This document shows, in pieces, positions 13,680 to 13,927 of a DNA stretch of 13,927 nucleotides. Source of the DNA: Acidobacteriaceae bacterium. GTDB lineage: Bacteria > Acidobacteriota > Terriglobia > Terriglobales > Acidobacteriaceae. The translations under genes and the position numbers were made by a program. The DNA lies in the NCBI GenBank assembly GCA_030042915.1, contig JASHYS010000182.1, forward strand, positions 1 to 13,927. Direction: 5' to 3'. Position 1 is the first letter of the stretch; every line of letters begins with the position of its first letter. Below the pieces are notes generated by a model that did not search any database, had not been told where the DNA came from, and saw only the letters and a list, made by a program, of their open reading frames with translations.

Positions 13680-13927
13680 ATGTCGACCACGCCGAACAAG
13701 CCTGCCGCGGCGAGCAAACCCAACGCGGGCAAGCAATCAAGCCAGGGTTTCGTTTATCTCCCGCTCATCGCCGGATGGCTTTTCCCCGGCGCGGGACATT
13801 TTCTGCTGCGCAAATGGATTCGCGGTGCGCTGCTGTCGATTTCCATCATCGCCATGTTCGCGCTGGGGCTGGCCATGCAAGGCAAGCTCTACACCAGCGC
13901 GCAAGACATTCTGGACCTGCTGGGTAT
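13680..13927 (+). CDS. Small membrane protein, partial (possibly the DUF6677 type)
   Basis: The frame opens MSTTPNKPAAASKPNAGKQS and stays open to the window end, giving 82 codons. After a polar Ala/Pro/Lys tail (1-20) comes LPLIAGWLFPGAGHFLLRKW (about 25-44), then a hydrophobic helix (about 46-62) and a polar turn with GKLYTSAQDILDLLG. The GW..PGAGH..LRK pattern followed by a helix recalls a small acidobacterial membrane family (DUF6677, from memory) of unknown function. The rest of the gene is outside the window, so length and topology cannot be judged. It probably has its own promoter (TATAGT nine bases upstream) and lies 102 bp after the M24 gene. Confidence 0.6.
   Translation, partial: MSTTPNKPAAASKPNAGKQSSQGFVYLPLIAGWLFPGAGHFLLRKWIRGALLSISIIAMFALGLAMQGKLYTSAQDILDLLG

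Overview
The window looks like chromosomal DNA of a GC-rich Gram-negative bacterium, most likely an Acidobacteriota (Terriglobia-like). The reasons are a CadC/OmpR-type winged-helix regulator fused to a small membrane domain, an OprB-type porin, secreted proteins of types I associate with that phylum, and GC-rich, strongly codon-biased genes. The assignment is an inference from style and protein families, not from a marker gene.

Layout. (1) Positions 1-2324, minus strand: a tight four-gene run in transcription order START/SRPBCC-like secreted protein, small outer-membrane-type protein, CDP-alcohol phosphatidyltransferase, and a GtrA-family protein cut by the window start. The last two overlap by 4 bp (ATGA). 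This reads as an envelope lipid or glycolipid operon. (2) 2493-3377, plus strand: a membrane-bound winged-helix regulator divergent from that operon. (3) 3421-5844, minus strand: a LolA-like periplasmic protein followed by an OprB-like porin. (4) 6096-8141, plus strand: a multi-spanning membrane sensor with a GAF-like region and a histidine-kinase-like C-terminus. Its phosphoacceptor His, the N-box Asn and the G1 Asp all appear to be replaced, so it is probably a pseudokinase. (5) 8378-10144: a secreted protein that resembles a clan GH-D (alpha-galactosidase-like) TIM barrel with a beta-rich C-terminus. (6) 10251-12329: mnmG (gidA), a tRNA wobble-uridine modification gene. It carries a perfect 18-bp inverted repeat in frame that adds a family-atypical peptide segment. 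(7) 12387-13577: an M24 metallopeptidase with all five metal ligands. (8) 13680 to the window end: the start of a small membrane protein.

How it fits together. Regions 1, 3 and 5 are mostly envelope and periplasm functions, with two membrane regulators (regions 2 and 4) among them; a regulatory link is only inferred from position. Regions 6-8 are housekeeping genes that seem to be separate transcription units. Each has a TANNNT -10-like hexamer 6-9 nt before its ATG and no well-spaced Shine-Dalgarno sequence, which suggests leaderless or near-leaderless transcripts. A short motif, CGCTAACCCCGCCA, recurs in the two intergenic gaps around the M24 gene. The best candidates for something undescribed are the palindromic element inside mnmG and the degenerate membrane kinase.
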